Source: Microbispora amethystogenes
Lineage (GTDB): Bacteria; Actinomycetota; Actinomycetes; Streptosporangiales; Streptosporangiaceae
NCBI RefSeq assembly: GCF_016863015.1
Contig: NZ_BOOB01000026.1
Location: 83,675-147,674, forward strand
Length of the DNA stretch: 64,000 nt
Reading direction: 5' to 3'
Each line of letters opens with the position of its first letter. Position 1 is the stretch's first letter. Below the pieces are notes generated by a model. The model ran no database searches and had not been told where the DNA came from. It saw only the letters and a program-made list of their open reading frames with translations. The position numbers and the translations under genes were made by a program. Below, piece by piece: positions 9,556 through 17,704 of this stretch.

Positions 9556-10338
9556 TCACGCGTCCCTGCGGGTCAGCAGGACGGCGGCCACGCCGTACGG
9601 CACGGCCACCCAGGCGACCATGACCGCGAGCGCGGCGGCGGGAGAGAGCAGCGAGCCGCCGACCGAGCCGGGGTTGCCGGTGCCGGCCAGCTCGCCCGCC
9701 AGGGCGCCGGGGAGCACGGAGCCGAGGCGGTCGCCCCACGGAGCCGGGAGGTTGAAGGCCACGAGGGGGATGACGTACCAGAGGGCCACCAGCACGGCGA
9801 TCGCGGCGACGGCGGACCGCGTGATCGCGGCCAGGCCCAGCCCGATCAGCGCGAACATCACGATGGCGAGGCTCATCGCCAGGAAGAGCGGGAACTGCCG
9901 GGCGAGCGGCTCGGCCGACTGCCCCCGGATGGCACGGTCACCGATGATCAGCCGCCCCAGCGCGTACGTCGCGAGGATGGCCGCGAGCCCGGCGCAGAAC
10001 GCCACGACCGCGAGGACGGCCGCCTTGGCGGCCAGCACCCGCCCGCGCGACGGCATGACGGTGAACGTGCTCCTGATCATGCCGGTGGCGTACTCGCCGG
10101 AGACCGCGAGCACGCCCAGCACGGCCAGGCACAGCGAGCCGAGCATGCCGGTCAGCTCCGGCAGCGACGACACGGCGAGGTGGTCCCGCTGGTCGGGTGG
10201 CAGGCCGTCCCAGAGGCCCGCGGCGTACCACGCCAGCAGGGCCATGAGGCCGACGACGACGACCACCACCCCGAGGACGACGGAGGTGGACCGGAGGGTG
10301 CGGAGCTTGAGCCATTCGGCGGCCAGCGCGTCGATCAT
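9556..10338 (-). CDS. ABC-2 type transporter permease
   Basis: Membrane component of an exporter, 260 residues with six hydrophobic segments and the large-loop topology of ABC-2 permeases. Its ATG overlaps the stop of the upstream ATPase gene by four bases (ATGA), so both are translated together. With the divergent histidine kinase and response regulator it forms the standard layout of a two-component-controlled ABC exporter, commonly for antimicrobial or cell-envelope stress resistance. Substrate is not evident. Confidence 0.85.
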   Translation of the reverse strand: MIDALAAEWLKLRTLRSTSVVLGVVVVVVGLMALLAWYAAGLWDGLPPDQRDHLAVSSLPELTGMLGSLCLAVLGVLAVSGEYATGMIRSTFTVMPSRGRVLAAKAAVLAVVAFCAGLAAILATYALGRLIIGDRAIRGQSAEPLARQFPLFLAMSLAIVMFALIGLGLAAITRSAVAAIAVLVALWYVIPLVAFNLPAPWGDRLGSVLPGALAGELAGTGNPGSVGGSLLSPAAALAVMVAWVAVPYGVAAVLLTRRDA

Positions 10339-11261
10339 CGGTCCGCCCTCCTGCTCGCGTGGTCCGTCACGTCCTCGGTGAGCCGCAGGTAGGTCTCTTC
10401 CAGCGAGGCGGCGCGCGGCGTGATCTCGTGCACCGGGATCGCGTGCCGGGCCGCGAGGTCGCCGATCTCGACCGGGTCGAGCCCGCGCACCGACAGGCCC
10501 TCACCCTCCGGGGTGACCGTCCCGCCCACGGCGGACAGCCCGGTAGACAGCGCGGTCGACAGCGCGGCGGCGAGATCCGCGGCGCGCGTGCTGCGGACGA
10601 ACACGTCCCGTACGCCGGTCAGGTCGCGCATGGCGGTGTCGGCGAGGAGCCGCCCACGGCCGATGATCACCAGGTGGTCGGCGGTGAGCTCCATCTCGCT
10701 CATCAGGTGGCTCGACAGCAGCACCGTGCGCCCCTCGGCGGCGAGGCCGCGCATCAGCTCACGGATCCAGCGCACGCCGTCCGGGTCGAGGCCGTTGACC
10801 GGCTCGTCGAACAGCAGCACGCCGGGGTCGCCGAGCAGCGCGGCGGCGATGCCGAGGCGCTGCCGCATGCCGAGGGAGAAGCCGGCGATCCGCCTGCGCG
10901 CCACCCCCGCGAGGCCCACCTGCTCGATCACGGACACCACCCGATCCCGGCCGACGCGGTTGCTGCGGGCGATCCAGCTCAGGTGGCCGAGCGGCGTGCG
11001 ACCCCCCTGGACCGCCCCGGCGTCCAGGAGGGCGCCCACCTCCCGCATGGGGTGGCGGATGCGGTCATAGCGGCGACCTCCGACGAGCGCCTCACCGCTC
11101 GCCGGGTGGTCCAGGCCGAGGATCGCCCGCATGGTCGTCGACTTGCCGGCGCCGTTCGGCCCGAGGAACCCGGTGACCCGGCCTGGTTTCACGTGGAACG
11201 TCAGCCCGTCCACGGCGACCGTACGGCCGAACCGTTTGGTCAGCTCTCTGACTTCGATCAT
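10335..11261 (-). CDS. ABC exporter ATP-binding protein (drug/bacitracin-resistance type)
   Basis: 308-residue ATPase beginning MIEVRELTKRFGRTVAVDGL. Walker A is GPNGAGKST, the signature is FSLGMRQRLG and Walker B is LLFDEPVNGLDPDG. The C-terminal extension (about residues 210-308) is the regulatory type seen in BcrA-like exporters. I placed the start at 11261 although the frame stays open much further upstream, because homology begins exactly there and the upstream part is antisense to the divergent kinase. It works with the ABC-2 permease that follows. Confidence 0.88.
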   Translation of the reverse strand: MIEVRELTKRFGRTVAVDGLTFHVKPGRVTGFLGPNGAGKSTTMRAILGLDHPASGEALVGGRRYDRIRHPMREVGALLDAGAVQGGRTPLGHLSWIARSNRVGRDRVVSVIEQVGLAGVARRRIAGFSLGMRQRLGIAAALLGDPGVLLFDEPVNGLDPDGVRWIRELMRGLAAEGRTVLLSSHLMSEMELTADHLVIIGRGRLLADTAMRDLTGVRDVFVRSTRAADLAAALSTALSTGLSAVGGTVTPEGEGLSVRGLDPVEIGDLAARHAIPVHEITPRAASLEETYLRLTEDVTDHASRRADR

Positions 11262-11381
11262 GCCTCGACGGTCCCGCGCGGCGGGCCGTCCCGGCGTCGG
11301 GCCGGGGGGCGATCTTCTCGCCGTCCCTCCGACCACGGGATGACAGACCCCGGCGGGAGGCGGCCGGGGCTCCGCGCGGTC

Positions 11382-11393
11382 TACCGTGGGCGG
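11382..11393 (+). promoter_or_regulatory. Leaderless-type -10 element before histidine kinase
   Basis: TACCGT (11382-11387) matches TANNNT and is followed after six bases by the GTG at 11394 with no ribosome binding site. This supports the GTG as both transcript and translation start, rather than the in-frame ATG at 11340. Confidence 0.5.
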
Positions 11394-12578
11394 GTGGACG
11401 ATCCGGACGTACGGCCGCTCTTCCCCCGGCCGCTGCGCCGCGGTGAGCTGGTCGCGCTGGACTCCCTGGCCGGGCTGGGATACGCGTTCGTGCTGTCCCT
11501 CCAGGCGGGCGTCCCGGCCACGTGGACCGCGCACGCCCTGATCGCGGCGATGACGCTGCCGGTCGCGGTCAGGCGGCGGTGGCCGCTGCCGGTCTTCGGC
11601 GTCGTGCTCGCCGCGTCCCTGGCCGCGGCGGTGCCCGGCGTCGTCCGCGAGCCGCTGGCCGCCGCGGCGTACGCGCTCTATCCGGTCGCGCTGACGACGC
11701 CGCGGCGCAGGTGGGAGCCGACGACGGCGATCGGGGTGCTGAGCCTGGGGGCGCTGCTTTTCGCCGCGGTCGGCGGGGTGTCGGCGGACCCGGCGTCCAG
11801 ACGGGCCGTGACGAGCCTGGTGCTCGGCGCGCTCGCGCTGGGCGGCGCCTGGACGATCGGCCGGGCGGTGCGGGAGCGGCGGGCGTACGCCGCGCGCGGC
11901 GCCGAACTGGGGGCCGAACGGGCGGCCGAGCGCGCGGTCGCCGAGGAACGGCTGCGCATCGCCCGCGAGTTGCACGACGTGGTCTCCCACACGCTGAGCC
12001 TCATCGGGGTGAAGGCCGGGGTGGCGGCGCACGTGGCCGATCAGCGTCCGGAGGAGGCGAGGGAGGCGCTGCGGGTCATCGAGGACACCAGCAGACGCGC
12101 CCTCGCGGAGATGCGGCAGGCGCTTGGCGTGTTGCGGGACGACTCTCCCGGCCGGTCCCCGGTGCCCGGTCTCGCGGCGCTGCCGGAACTGGCGGAGCGG
12201 GCGGCCGCCGCGGGCGTGGAGGTCGACCTGGACGTGCGCGTGACGGGCGCCCTGCCGGAGACGCTGGAGCTCGCCGTGCACCGCATCGCGCGGGAGGCCC
12301 TCACGAACGTCGTACGGCACGCGGCACCCGCCCGGTGCCGGGTCCTCGTCGAACGGGACGCGGCCGAGGTGCGGATCGAGGTGACCGACGACGGCCCCGG
12401 CCGCCGGACGCTGCCCCCGGGCCCGCCTGGGCACGGCCTGATCGGCATGCGGGAGCGCGCCCTGCTGTTCGGCGGCGAGTTCACGGCCGGGCCACGCCCC
12501 GAGGGCGGCTTCCGGGTGCTCGCCCGCCTGCCCGTCCCCGACCCCGGGAACTCCGCCGGCGACGGGGAGGACCGGTGA
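11394..12578 (+). CDS. Sensor histidine kinase (HisKA_3, NarX/DesK-type)
   Basis: 394-residue membrane kinase. The N-terminal part has about four to five hydrophobic helices with very short loops, as in intramembrane-sensing kinases. The dimerisation/phosphoacceptor helix contains RIARELHDVVSHTLSL with the phospho-His near residue 193, and the C-terminal ATPase domain has DDGPG and GLIGMRERA. Leaderless GTG start chosen; ATG at 11340 would add 18 residues. Its stop overlaps the response regulator start. It probably senses a substrate of, or stress handled by, the divergent ABC exporter. Confidence 0.88.
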   Translation: MDDPDVRPLFPRPLRRGELVALDSLAGLGYAFVLSLQAGVPATWTAHALIAAMTLPVAVRRRWPLPVFGVVLAASLAAAVPGVVREPLAAAAYALYPVALTTPRRRWEPTTAIGVLSLGALLFAAVGGVSADPASRRAVTSLVLGALALGGAWTIGRAVRERRAYAARGAELGAERAAERAVAEERLRIARELHDVVSHTLSLIGVKAGVAAHVADQRPEEAREALRVIEDTSRRALAEMRQALGVLRDDSPGRSPVPGLAALPELAERAAAAGVEVDLDVRVTGALPETLELAVHRIAREALTNVVRHAAPARCRVLVERDAAEVRIEVTDDGPGRRTLPPGPPGHGLIGMRERALLFGGEFTAGPRPEGGFRVLARLPVPDPGNSAGDGEDR

Positions 12579-13291
12579 CCGCGCCCGAACTGCCCGAGCC
12601 GCCCCAGACGCCTGGGCCGATCCGCGTCCTGCTCGCCGACGACCAGGACCTGCTGCGCGGCAGCCTGCGCCTGCTGGTCGACAGCACGCCCGGGCTGGTC
12701 GCGGTCGGCGAGGCAGGGACCGGGACGGAGGCCGTCGAGCTGGCCCGGCGGAGGTGCCCCGACGTCGTGCTGATGGACGTGCGCATGCCCGGCCTGGACG
12801 GCATCGAGGCGACCCGGCGGATCTGCGCCGAGTCCGCCGCCGTGAAGGTGCTGATCCTCACCACCTTCGACCTGGACGAGTACGTCTACGCGGGGCTGCG
12901 CGCGGGGGCCGGCGGCTTCCTGCTGAAGAACACCCCGCCCGCCGACCTGCTGGCGGCGATCCGCGTCATCGCGGCGGGGGAGGGGCTGCTGGCGCCGAGC
13001 GTCACCCGGCGGCTGATCGCCGAGTTCGCCCGGACCACCCCGGCCACCCTCGCCGGCCCGCGACGGGACGCGTCGCTGGACGGCCTCACCGGGCGGGAAC
13101 GCGAGGTGCTCACCCTCGTCGCGCGCGGCCTGTCCAACCAGGAGATCGCCGCCGCGCTGCACGTGAGCACGGCCACCGTGAAGACCCACATCGGCCACCT
13201 GATCGCCAAGCTGGGCGCCCGGGATCGGGCCCAGCTCGTCATCGCGGCCTACGAGGGCGGGCTCGTCTCCGTGACCTCGCGGCGCCCGTGA
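12575..13291 (+). CDS. NarL/FixJ-family response regulator
   Basis: 238-residue regulator starting at a GTG that overlaps the kinase stop (GTGA). The receiver domain has acidic pair LADDQD, phospho-acceptor D68 in VLMDVRMPG and Lys in FLLKNTPP. The LuxR helix-turn-helix is REREVLTLVARGLSNQEIA, with the recognition helix around STATVKTHIG. It is the partner of the preceding kinase and likely activates the divergent ABC exporter genes from the shared intergenic region. Confidence 0.92.
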   Translation: MTAPELPEPPQTPGPIRVLLADDQDLLRGSLRLLVDSTPGLVAVGEAGTGTEAVELARRRCPDVVLMDVRMPGLDGIEATRRICAESAAVKVLILTTFDLDEYVYAGLRAGAGGFLLKNTPPADLLAAIRVIAAGEGLLAPSVTRRLIAEFARTTPATLAGPRRDASLDGLTGREREVLTLVARGLSNQEIAAALHVSTATVKTHIGHLIAKLGARDRAQLVIAAYEGGLVSVTSRRP

Positions 13292-13325
13292 CAGGGTGGA
13301 CCACGGTACGAGAGGAAGGGTGACC

Positions 13326-14741
13326 ATGCCGGAAGTCTTCGATGTGATCGTGGTGGGTGCGGGACCGGCGGGGGAGGTCGTCGCGGGGCGGGTGGCGGCG
13401 GCCGGGCTGAGCACCGTCATCGTCGAGCGTGAACTGGCCGGTGGGGAGTGCTCCTACTGGGCCTGCATGCCGAGCAAGGCGCTGCTGCGGCCGGTCGACC
13501 TCGCGGGCGAGGTGAGCCGGGTCCCGGGGATGCGGCTCGACGGCCCGATCGACGCCGTCGCCGTGCTGGCCCACCGTGACACCGTGGTCTCGAACTACGA
13601 CGACAGCGGGCAGGCGAGGTGGCTCGACTCCGCGAAGGTGACGCTCGTACGCGGCACCGGGCGGCTGACCGGCGCCCGGAGCGTCGAGGTCGCGACGGCC
13701 GACGGTGGCACGCGCACGCTCACGGCGAACCACGCCGTCGTGCTGGCCACCGGCAGCGGCGCGGTCATCCCCCCGGTCGCCGGGCTGGCCGCCGCGCGGC
13801 CGTGGACGAACCGTGAGGTGACCGCCGCGCGCGCCGTACCGGACCGGCTCGTGGTGATCGGCGGCGGCGTGGTCGCGTGCGAGATGGCGCAGGCCATGCG
13901 CGGGCTCGGGTCGCGGGAGGTGACCATGCTGGTCCGGGGTGACGGGCTGCTCGACCGGGTCGAGCCCTTCGCCGGGGAGGCGGTGGCGCGGTCGCTGACC
14001 GAGCAGGGCGTCGACGTCCGCCTGCGCGAGAGCGCCGAGAAGGTCGAGCGGCCGGAGCCGGGAGGCGTGGTGACGGTGCGGTTGAAGGGCGGAGACACGA
14101 TCACGGCCGACGAGATCCTGGTCGCGACCGGGCGCCGCCCCGCCACCGGCGATCTCGGCCTGGCGTCGGTGGGCCTGCCGGAGTCGGGTCCGGTGAGCGT
14201 GGACGACAGCATGCGGGCGACGGGCGTGGCCGACGGCTGGCTCTACGCGGTGGGAGACGTCAACGGGCAGGCCCTGCTCACGCACATGGGCAAGTATCAG
14301 GCGCGGATCGCCTCGGATGTGATCGTCGCCCGGGTCCGGGGCGAGGCGGACGACCGGCCCTCGATGCGCGACCGCGCGGACGGGTTCGGCGCCCCCCAGG
14401 TGATCTTCACCGATCCCCAGGTGTGCGCGGTGGGCCGCACGGAGGCGCAGGCCCGGGCCGAGGGCTTCGACGTACGGGTCGTCGAGTACGAGATGGGTCA
14501 GGTGGCCGGCGGTTACCTGCTCGGCGACGGTTACGGAGGCAGGGCCAAGGCGGTGGTCGACGAGCGCCGCCGGGTGCTGCTCGGCGTGACCTTCGTGGCT
14601 CCCGGCGCGGCCGAGTTGCTGCACGCCGCGACGATCGCGGTCACCGCCGGGGTCACCTTGGACGACCTGTGGCACGCCGTGCCCTCCTACCCGACCGTGA
14701 GCGAGGTGTGGCTGCGCCTCCTGGAGGAGTACGGCCTGTGA
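13326..14741 (+). CDS. FAD-dependent pyridine nucleotide-disulfide oxidoreductase
   Basis: 471-residue flavoenzyme of the dihydrolipoamide dehydrogenase/mercuric reductase class. It has the FAD dinucleotide fold VVGAGPAGEVVAG at the N-terminus, the redox-active pair C42-x4-C47 in GGECSYWACMPSK, an NAD(P) fold VIGGGVVACEMAQ near 180 and a C-terminal dimerisation domain. The catalytic His of classical members (HPT near the C-terminus) is replaced by Tyr in PSYPTVSEVW, so it is not an ordinary lipoamide dehydrogenase. A ribosome site (gagaggaaggg) before ATG 13326 favours that start over the upstream GTG at 13296. Physiological electron acceptor unknown. Confidence 0.85.
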   Translation: MPEVFDVIVVGAGPAGEVVAGRVAAAGLSTVIVERELAGGECSYWACMPSKALLRPVDLAGEVSRVPGMRLDGPIDAVAVLAHRDTVVSNYDDSGQARWLDSAKVTLVRGTGRLTGARSVEVATADGGTRTLTANHAVVLATGSGAVIPPVAGLAAARPWTNREVTAARAVPDRLVVIGGGVVACEMAQAMRGLGSREVTMLVRGDGLLDRVEPFAGEAVARSLTEQGVDVRLRESAEKVERPEPGGVVTVRLKGGDTITADEILVATGRRPATGDLGLASVGLPESGPVSVDDSMRATGVADGWLYAVGDVNGQALLTHMGKYQARIASDVIVARVRGEADDRPSMRDRADGFGAPQVIFTDPQVCAVGRTEAQARAEGFDVRVVEYEMGQVAGGYLLGDGYGGRAKAVVDERRRVLLGVTFVAPGAAELLHAATIAVTAGVTLDDLWHAVPSYPTVSEVWLRLLEEYGL

Positions 14742-14757
14742 GAGAGGCGGGTTGAGT

Positions 14758-14783
14758 GGCCGGGGCGTGTCCCCGGCCTTTTT
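14758..14783 (+). terminator. Rho-independent terminator
   Basis: Stem ggccgggg (14758-14765) pairs with ccccggcc (14771-14778) across a five-base loop and is followed by TTTTT. It ends the oxidoreductase transcript 17 bases past its stop. Confidence 0.85.
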
Positions 14784-15042
14784 CATGTCGGCCCGCCGGT
14801 GATTGATTTGGGTTTTATGTCGGGTATCGAATAAGCGGCCTGATGTGACAGCGGCGACTAATTCGGACTCCCTCATTCTGAGAGCGGCAAACACCTGGGA
14901 AAACATGGGGGCAGTCGTTTGTGTCGGCAGAACCGGGGAGATTTACGGGCTGGCAGGATGTCACCCGGTGACACCGGGGAGGAGCGTCCTCGCCGAGCTG
15001 CAATCTCGATTTATCGAGCATCGCTGTTTGAAAGGTACGGAA

Positions 15043-15384
15043 ATGCGTAAGCGCACGAATCTCGTCAAGGGACTGCTGGCCGGCGCGGTGCTGGCCGGAG
15101 GCGCGGCCATGGCCGCGCCGGCGACGGCCGCGGTGGCCGCTCCGCAGGCTCAGCCGGCGTGTAACACGATCACAATCACGATCACGGCCACCGTCTGCCC
15201 GCCGAGCGCGACGCCGACGCCGACAGTGACGACCTTGGAGGCGCCGGCGCCGACGTCGCCCAGCCCGGACCCGACCTGCACGCCGACCTGCGCCACCTGC
15301 GGCGACCCGTCGACCGGAATCCGCTGGAGAAGGCACCTCCTCGACCTGGGACTCCTCATCGGCCTGGGTGTCCGCGTCGGCTGA
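15043..15384 (+). CDS. Small secreted protein with C-terminal Cys cluster
   Basis: 113-residue product beginning MRKRTNLVKGLLAGAVLAGG, a clear Sec signal peptide cut near APATAAVA. The mature part starts with a Cys in ACNTITITITATVC, continues through a Pro/Thr/Ser-rich linker and has a dense Cys motif TCTPTCATCGD, then a Leu/Gly-rich hydrophobic tail. ATG with purine-rich aaaggtacgg upstream supports the start; the frame is open upstream but without signal logic. The preceding gene pattern and the Cys motif link it to the next gene. I recognise no family. Confidence 0.65.
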   Translation: MRKRTNLVKGLLAGAVLAGGAAMAAPATAAVAAPQAQPACNTITITITATVCPPSATPTPTVTTLEAPAPTSPSPDPTCTPTCATCGDPSTGIRWRRHLLDLGLLIGLGVRVG

Positions 15385-15592
15385 GTGAGAAACCGGGATC
15401 GGCGTTTGCGCGGCATGGCCCGTCGCGGCGTCGGTCCCGGTATCGGCCGCCGGAAAAACCCGGCCGGCCACGCCGCCATTCCGGCCACGCGTATCGGAGA
15501 AGCGGCGAGTGCGTGCGGTTGACCAGATCGCACCCGATGTCACCTGACCGGCCAGGAAATGGCTCGGACATCGTCACTGCGAGGAAGAAGAG

Positions 15593-16405
15593 TTGAAGAA
15601 CTGCATGGGCATACGTGTGGCGGTCAGAGTGGGCGCCGTATTCACCGGAGGGTTCGTGGTTCTGGGCGCCGTTGTCGCCGCTCCGGCACAGGCGGTGCCG
15701 GGAGACGGGGTGCCCATCACGGTGCGGCGACCCGCCGTCAGCGCCCACCCGGCCGCCCGTCACCCCCGCCACCCCCGGCACGCCAAGCGTGTGCACAAGC
15801 AGCGGCCGCCGGAGCGGCAGCGCCCCCACCAGCGGGAGTCGCAGCCCCAGCGGCCGCGACCGAACCTTCCCCCGGCCGTCACGCCGGGCGCTCCCGGCAC
15901 GACGGGGCCGAACGCTCCGGCAACTCCGCCCTACAACCAGTCGGGCCCCGGCGGACCGGGCTACGGCCCCGGGTGGACCCTGCCGCCCGTGCAGAACCTG
16001 CCGGAGGCCGAGGAGACACCGATCTTCACGACGCCGGAGCTGCTTCCGGCGCCCGACGTCCCGGAGATCGTCGTGCCCCCGGAGAAGAACGTCGTGGACG
16101 TTCCCCGCAACCCGAACGGCTCGGTGACACCGCACGAGACACCGCACGAGACGCCGCCGGGGACACCGCACAAGACACCGCCGGGCACGCCGCACAAGAC
16201 ACCGCCCGGCACTCCGGTCGACCCGCCGCCGGGCACGCTGGTCGGCGCGCCGCCCGGCCACTCCTGCACCTGCACCACCTGCTGCGTCGCGGACTCCGAG
16301 GACGACACGCCCTTGCTGGGGATCTCGCTCGGCCTGGACGCCGAACTGGATGCCGGGCTGGGCGCCGGGCTGGGACTCCCCCTGAGCCTGGGCGGCCTGC
16401 TGTAA
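15593..16405 (+). CDS. Secreted Pro-rich repeat protein with C-terminal Cys cluster and Leu/Gly tail
   Basis: 270 residues with a Sec signal (VGAVFTGGFVVLGAVVAAPAQA). The mature N-terminal part is Arg/His/Pro-rich, the middle is Pro-rich, and residues about 180-215 form short repeats of the types TPHET and TPPGTPHK. It ends in HSCTCTTCCVADSEDD followed by a Leu/Gly/Asp-rich tail (LGLDAELDAGLGAGLG). Start is TTG 15593 behind gaggaagaag; ATG 15605 is an alternative. Pro/Thr repeats suggest a wall-spanning stalk. It follows 15043-15384, which has a similar architecture. Function unknown. Confidence 0.65.
   Translation: MKNCMGIRVAVRVGAVFTGGFVVLGAVVAAPAQAVPGDGVPITVRRPAVSAHPAARHPRHPRHAKRVHKQRPPERQRPHQRESQPQRPRPNLPPAVTPGAPGTTGPNAPATPPYNQSGPGGPGYGPGWTLPPVQNLPEAEETPIFTTPELLPAPDVPEIVVPPEKNVVDVPRNPNGSVTPHETPHETPPGTPHKTPPGTPHKTPPGTPVDPPPGTLVGAPPGHSCTCTTCCVADSEDDTPLLGISLGLDAELDAGLGAGLGLPLSLGGLL
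16126..16250 (+). repeat. In-frame tandem repeats coding Pro/Thr/His/Lys stalk
   Basis: Consecutive near-identical units (ccgcacgagacac, ccgggcacgccgcacaagacac variants) encode the TPHET and TPPGTPHK peptides of the secreted protein. Such repeats change length readily by slippage. Confidence 0.75.
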
Positions 16406-16457
16406 CGAGGCAGGCGTCCATCTCAGGGCACGACCTCACCCGGCCGCGGCCACCGGT

Positions 16458-17117
16458 TCAGCCCGGCCGGGTGACCACGGCGGGCCGGCGCGGGTCCTCG
16501 ACGCGGACCACCACGTCGGCGGCCCGCGCCGGGCCCGTCTCGCGTTCGTACCGTTCGTAGGCGGGCAGCGTCCAGTGCTCCTCGGGCGGCGTGCGGCGCG
16601 CCAGCGCGGCCGGCGACAGGGACAGGTGGACGGCCAGGTCGAACGGCAGGCCGCGGCCGAGCAGCAGCGCGCCGTCCACCAGCGCCACCCCGCCCGGCGG
16701 CAGCGTCACGTAGCCGGCCCGGGTGGCCCGGTCCCGCGCGCTGTCCCACAACGAGGGCAGCACCCGGCCCGTGCCGCCCGGCTCCAGCGGTCCCAGCACC
16801 TCGCGGACGAGGCCGGCCACGTCCAGCCACTCGTCGTAGAACACGTCGGGGTCGGTCCGGCCGAACTCCAGCCGCAGCGACGCGGGGCGCAGGAAGCCCG
16901 ACGCGGGCGCCCGCAGCACCTCCCGGCCGCGCAGGCGCAGCGGGCCGGCCAGGGCGTCGGCCAGCCGTCCCGGCCCGGCGGCCGGGGCGCCGTCCACCGC
17001 GACGCGCACCCACGCGTCGCGCGGGCGCGCGGCGATCAGGTCGGCCAGTTCCTCCACGAGCAGGGACGGGGACACAGGACGGGCACGCACCCGTCCATCA
17101 TCCGCCACCTCCGTCAC
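16458..17117 (-). CDS. Uridine-kinase-like protein with degenerate P-loop
   Basis: 219-residue protein resembling actinobacterial uridine kinase-like NTPases: DVFYDEWLDVAGLVREV and the LPSLWDSARDRATRA region are typical. The nucleotide-binding loop, however, reads VAVDGAPAAGPGRLAD, lacking the GK[ST] needed to hold ATP phosphates, so kinase activity is doubtful. GTG start at 17117 lies 20 bases inside the end of the decayed WYL regulator, suggesting the two were once coupled. Could be a structural or regulatory relic, or a protein using the fold for another ligand. Confidence 0.6.
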   Translation of the reverse strand: MTEVADDGRVRARPVSPSLLVEELADLIAARPRDAWVRVAVDGAPAAGPGRLADALAGPLRLRGREVLRAPASGFLRPASLRLEFGRTDPDVFYDEWLDVAGLVREVLGPLEPGGTGRVLPSLWDSARDRATRAGYVTLPPGGVALVDGALLLGRGLPFDLAVHLSLSPAALARRTPPEEHWTLPAYERYERETGPARAADVVVRVEDPRRPAVVTRPG

Positions 17118-17594
17118 CTCCGGCGGCGCGCAGGTAACGGCGGCCCAGCGCCGCCACCGCCTCCGACAGCTCGGGCGGGTCCAGCACCTCGAAGTCCACG
17201 CCGAGCAGGCCCAGGTGCAGGGCGAGCATCTCGCCGCCGCAGGTGCACGACGCGGTGCGGCTCGACGAGACGCCGCGACCGCTCGCCCGCGTGGTCGAGA
17301 TAGTCGAAACGGAGCCGTTCGGCGTCCCGGCAGGCTCCGGCGAGCAGGGCGAGGACCTCGGCGTCGACCGTCGGGCCGGAGCCGCCGACGTCGAGGGTGA
17401 AGGACTGGATGGCGTTGACCCGCCGGCGCAGCCGCGCGGGCAGGAGCCGTCCGAGTTTGGCGAACGCGCGCAGGGCGCTCTCCTCGATGCCGGTGACGCC
17501 GCCTCCGGCGGCGGTCCGCAGGCCGACCGCGACGGCCACCGCCTCCTCGTCGTCGAGCAGCAGCGGCGGCAGGGCGGCGCCGACCCCGAGCCGT
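17098..17594 (-). pseudogene. WYL-domain transcriptional regulator, N-terminally truncated and internally deleted
   Basis: Remains of a YafY/WYL regulator. The preserved middle reads LGVGAALPPLLLDDEEAVAV and continues to LVEPHRVVH, which in intact homologues follows an HTH region and leads into about 80 further residues. Here the N-terminal HTH is absent (homology stops at about 17594), and after VVH the frame breaks; the true C-terminus, containing LALHLGLLGVDFEVLDPPEL, is found in another frame from about 17240 down to a TGA at 17098. So at least two deletions have removed the DNA-binding domain and the WYL core. An open frame from 17617 exists but would give a scrambled tail. Confidence 0.75.
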
Positions 17595-17704
17595 CGCAGT
17601 TCGACGAGGGCGGTCACTTCCCGGCGATGGAGACGCCCGGGCTGCTCGTCGCGGACCTGCGCGCCTTCTACCGCGGCCTGCGCGGTGCGACGGTCAGCGG
17701 TTGA
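17594..17704 (+). pseudogene. Epoxide hydrolase (alpha/beta-hydrolase) C-terminal remnant
   Basis: The plus strand encodes FDEGGHFPAMETPGLLVADL, then RAFYRGLR, ending at a TGA at 17702. This is the last helix and catalytic-His segment (GGHF) of epoxide-hydrolase-type enzymes. No upstream part of the enzyme exists: the adjoining sequence is antisense of the WYL regulator. The two remnants point away from each other, the expected scar of a deletion through the shared promoter region of a divergent regulator/enzyme pair. Confidence 0.7.

Noticed and set aside
16126..16250. Short regular repeats resembling a CRISPR array
   Set aside because: Units are in frame, lack unique spacers and encode a Pro/Thr stalk.
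17243..17617. Full-length WYL or hydrolase gene calls from the open frames
   Set aside because: Each frame joins true coding pieces to antisense or shifted sequence; only the remnants are supported.
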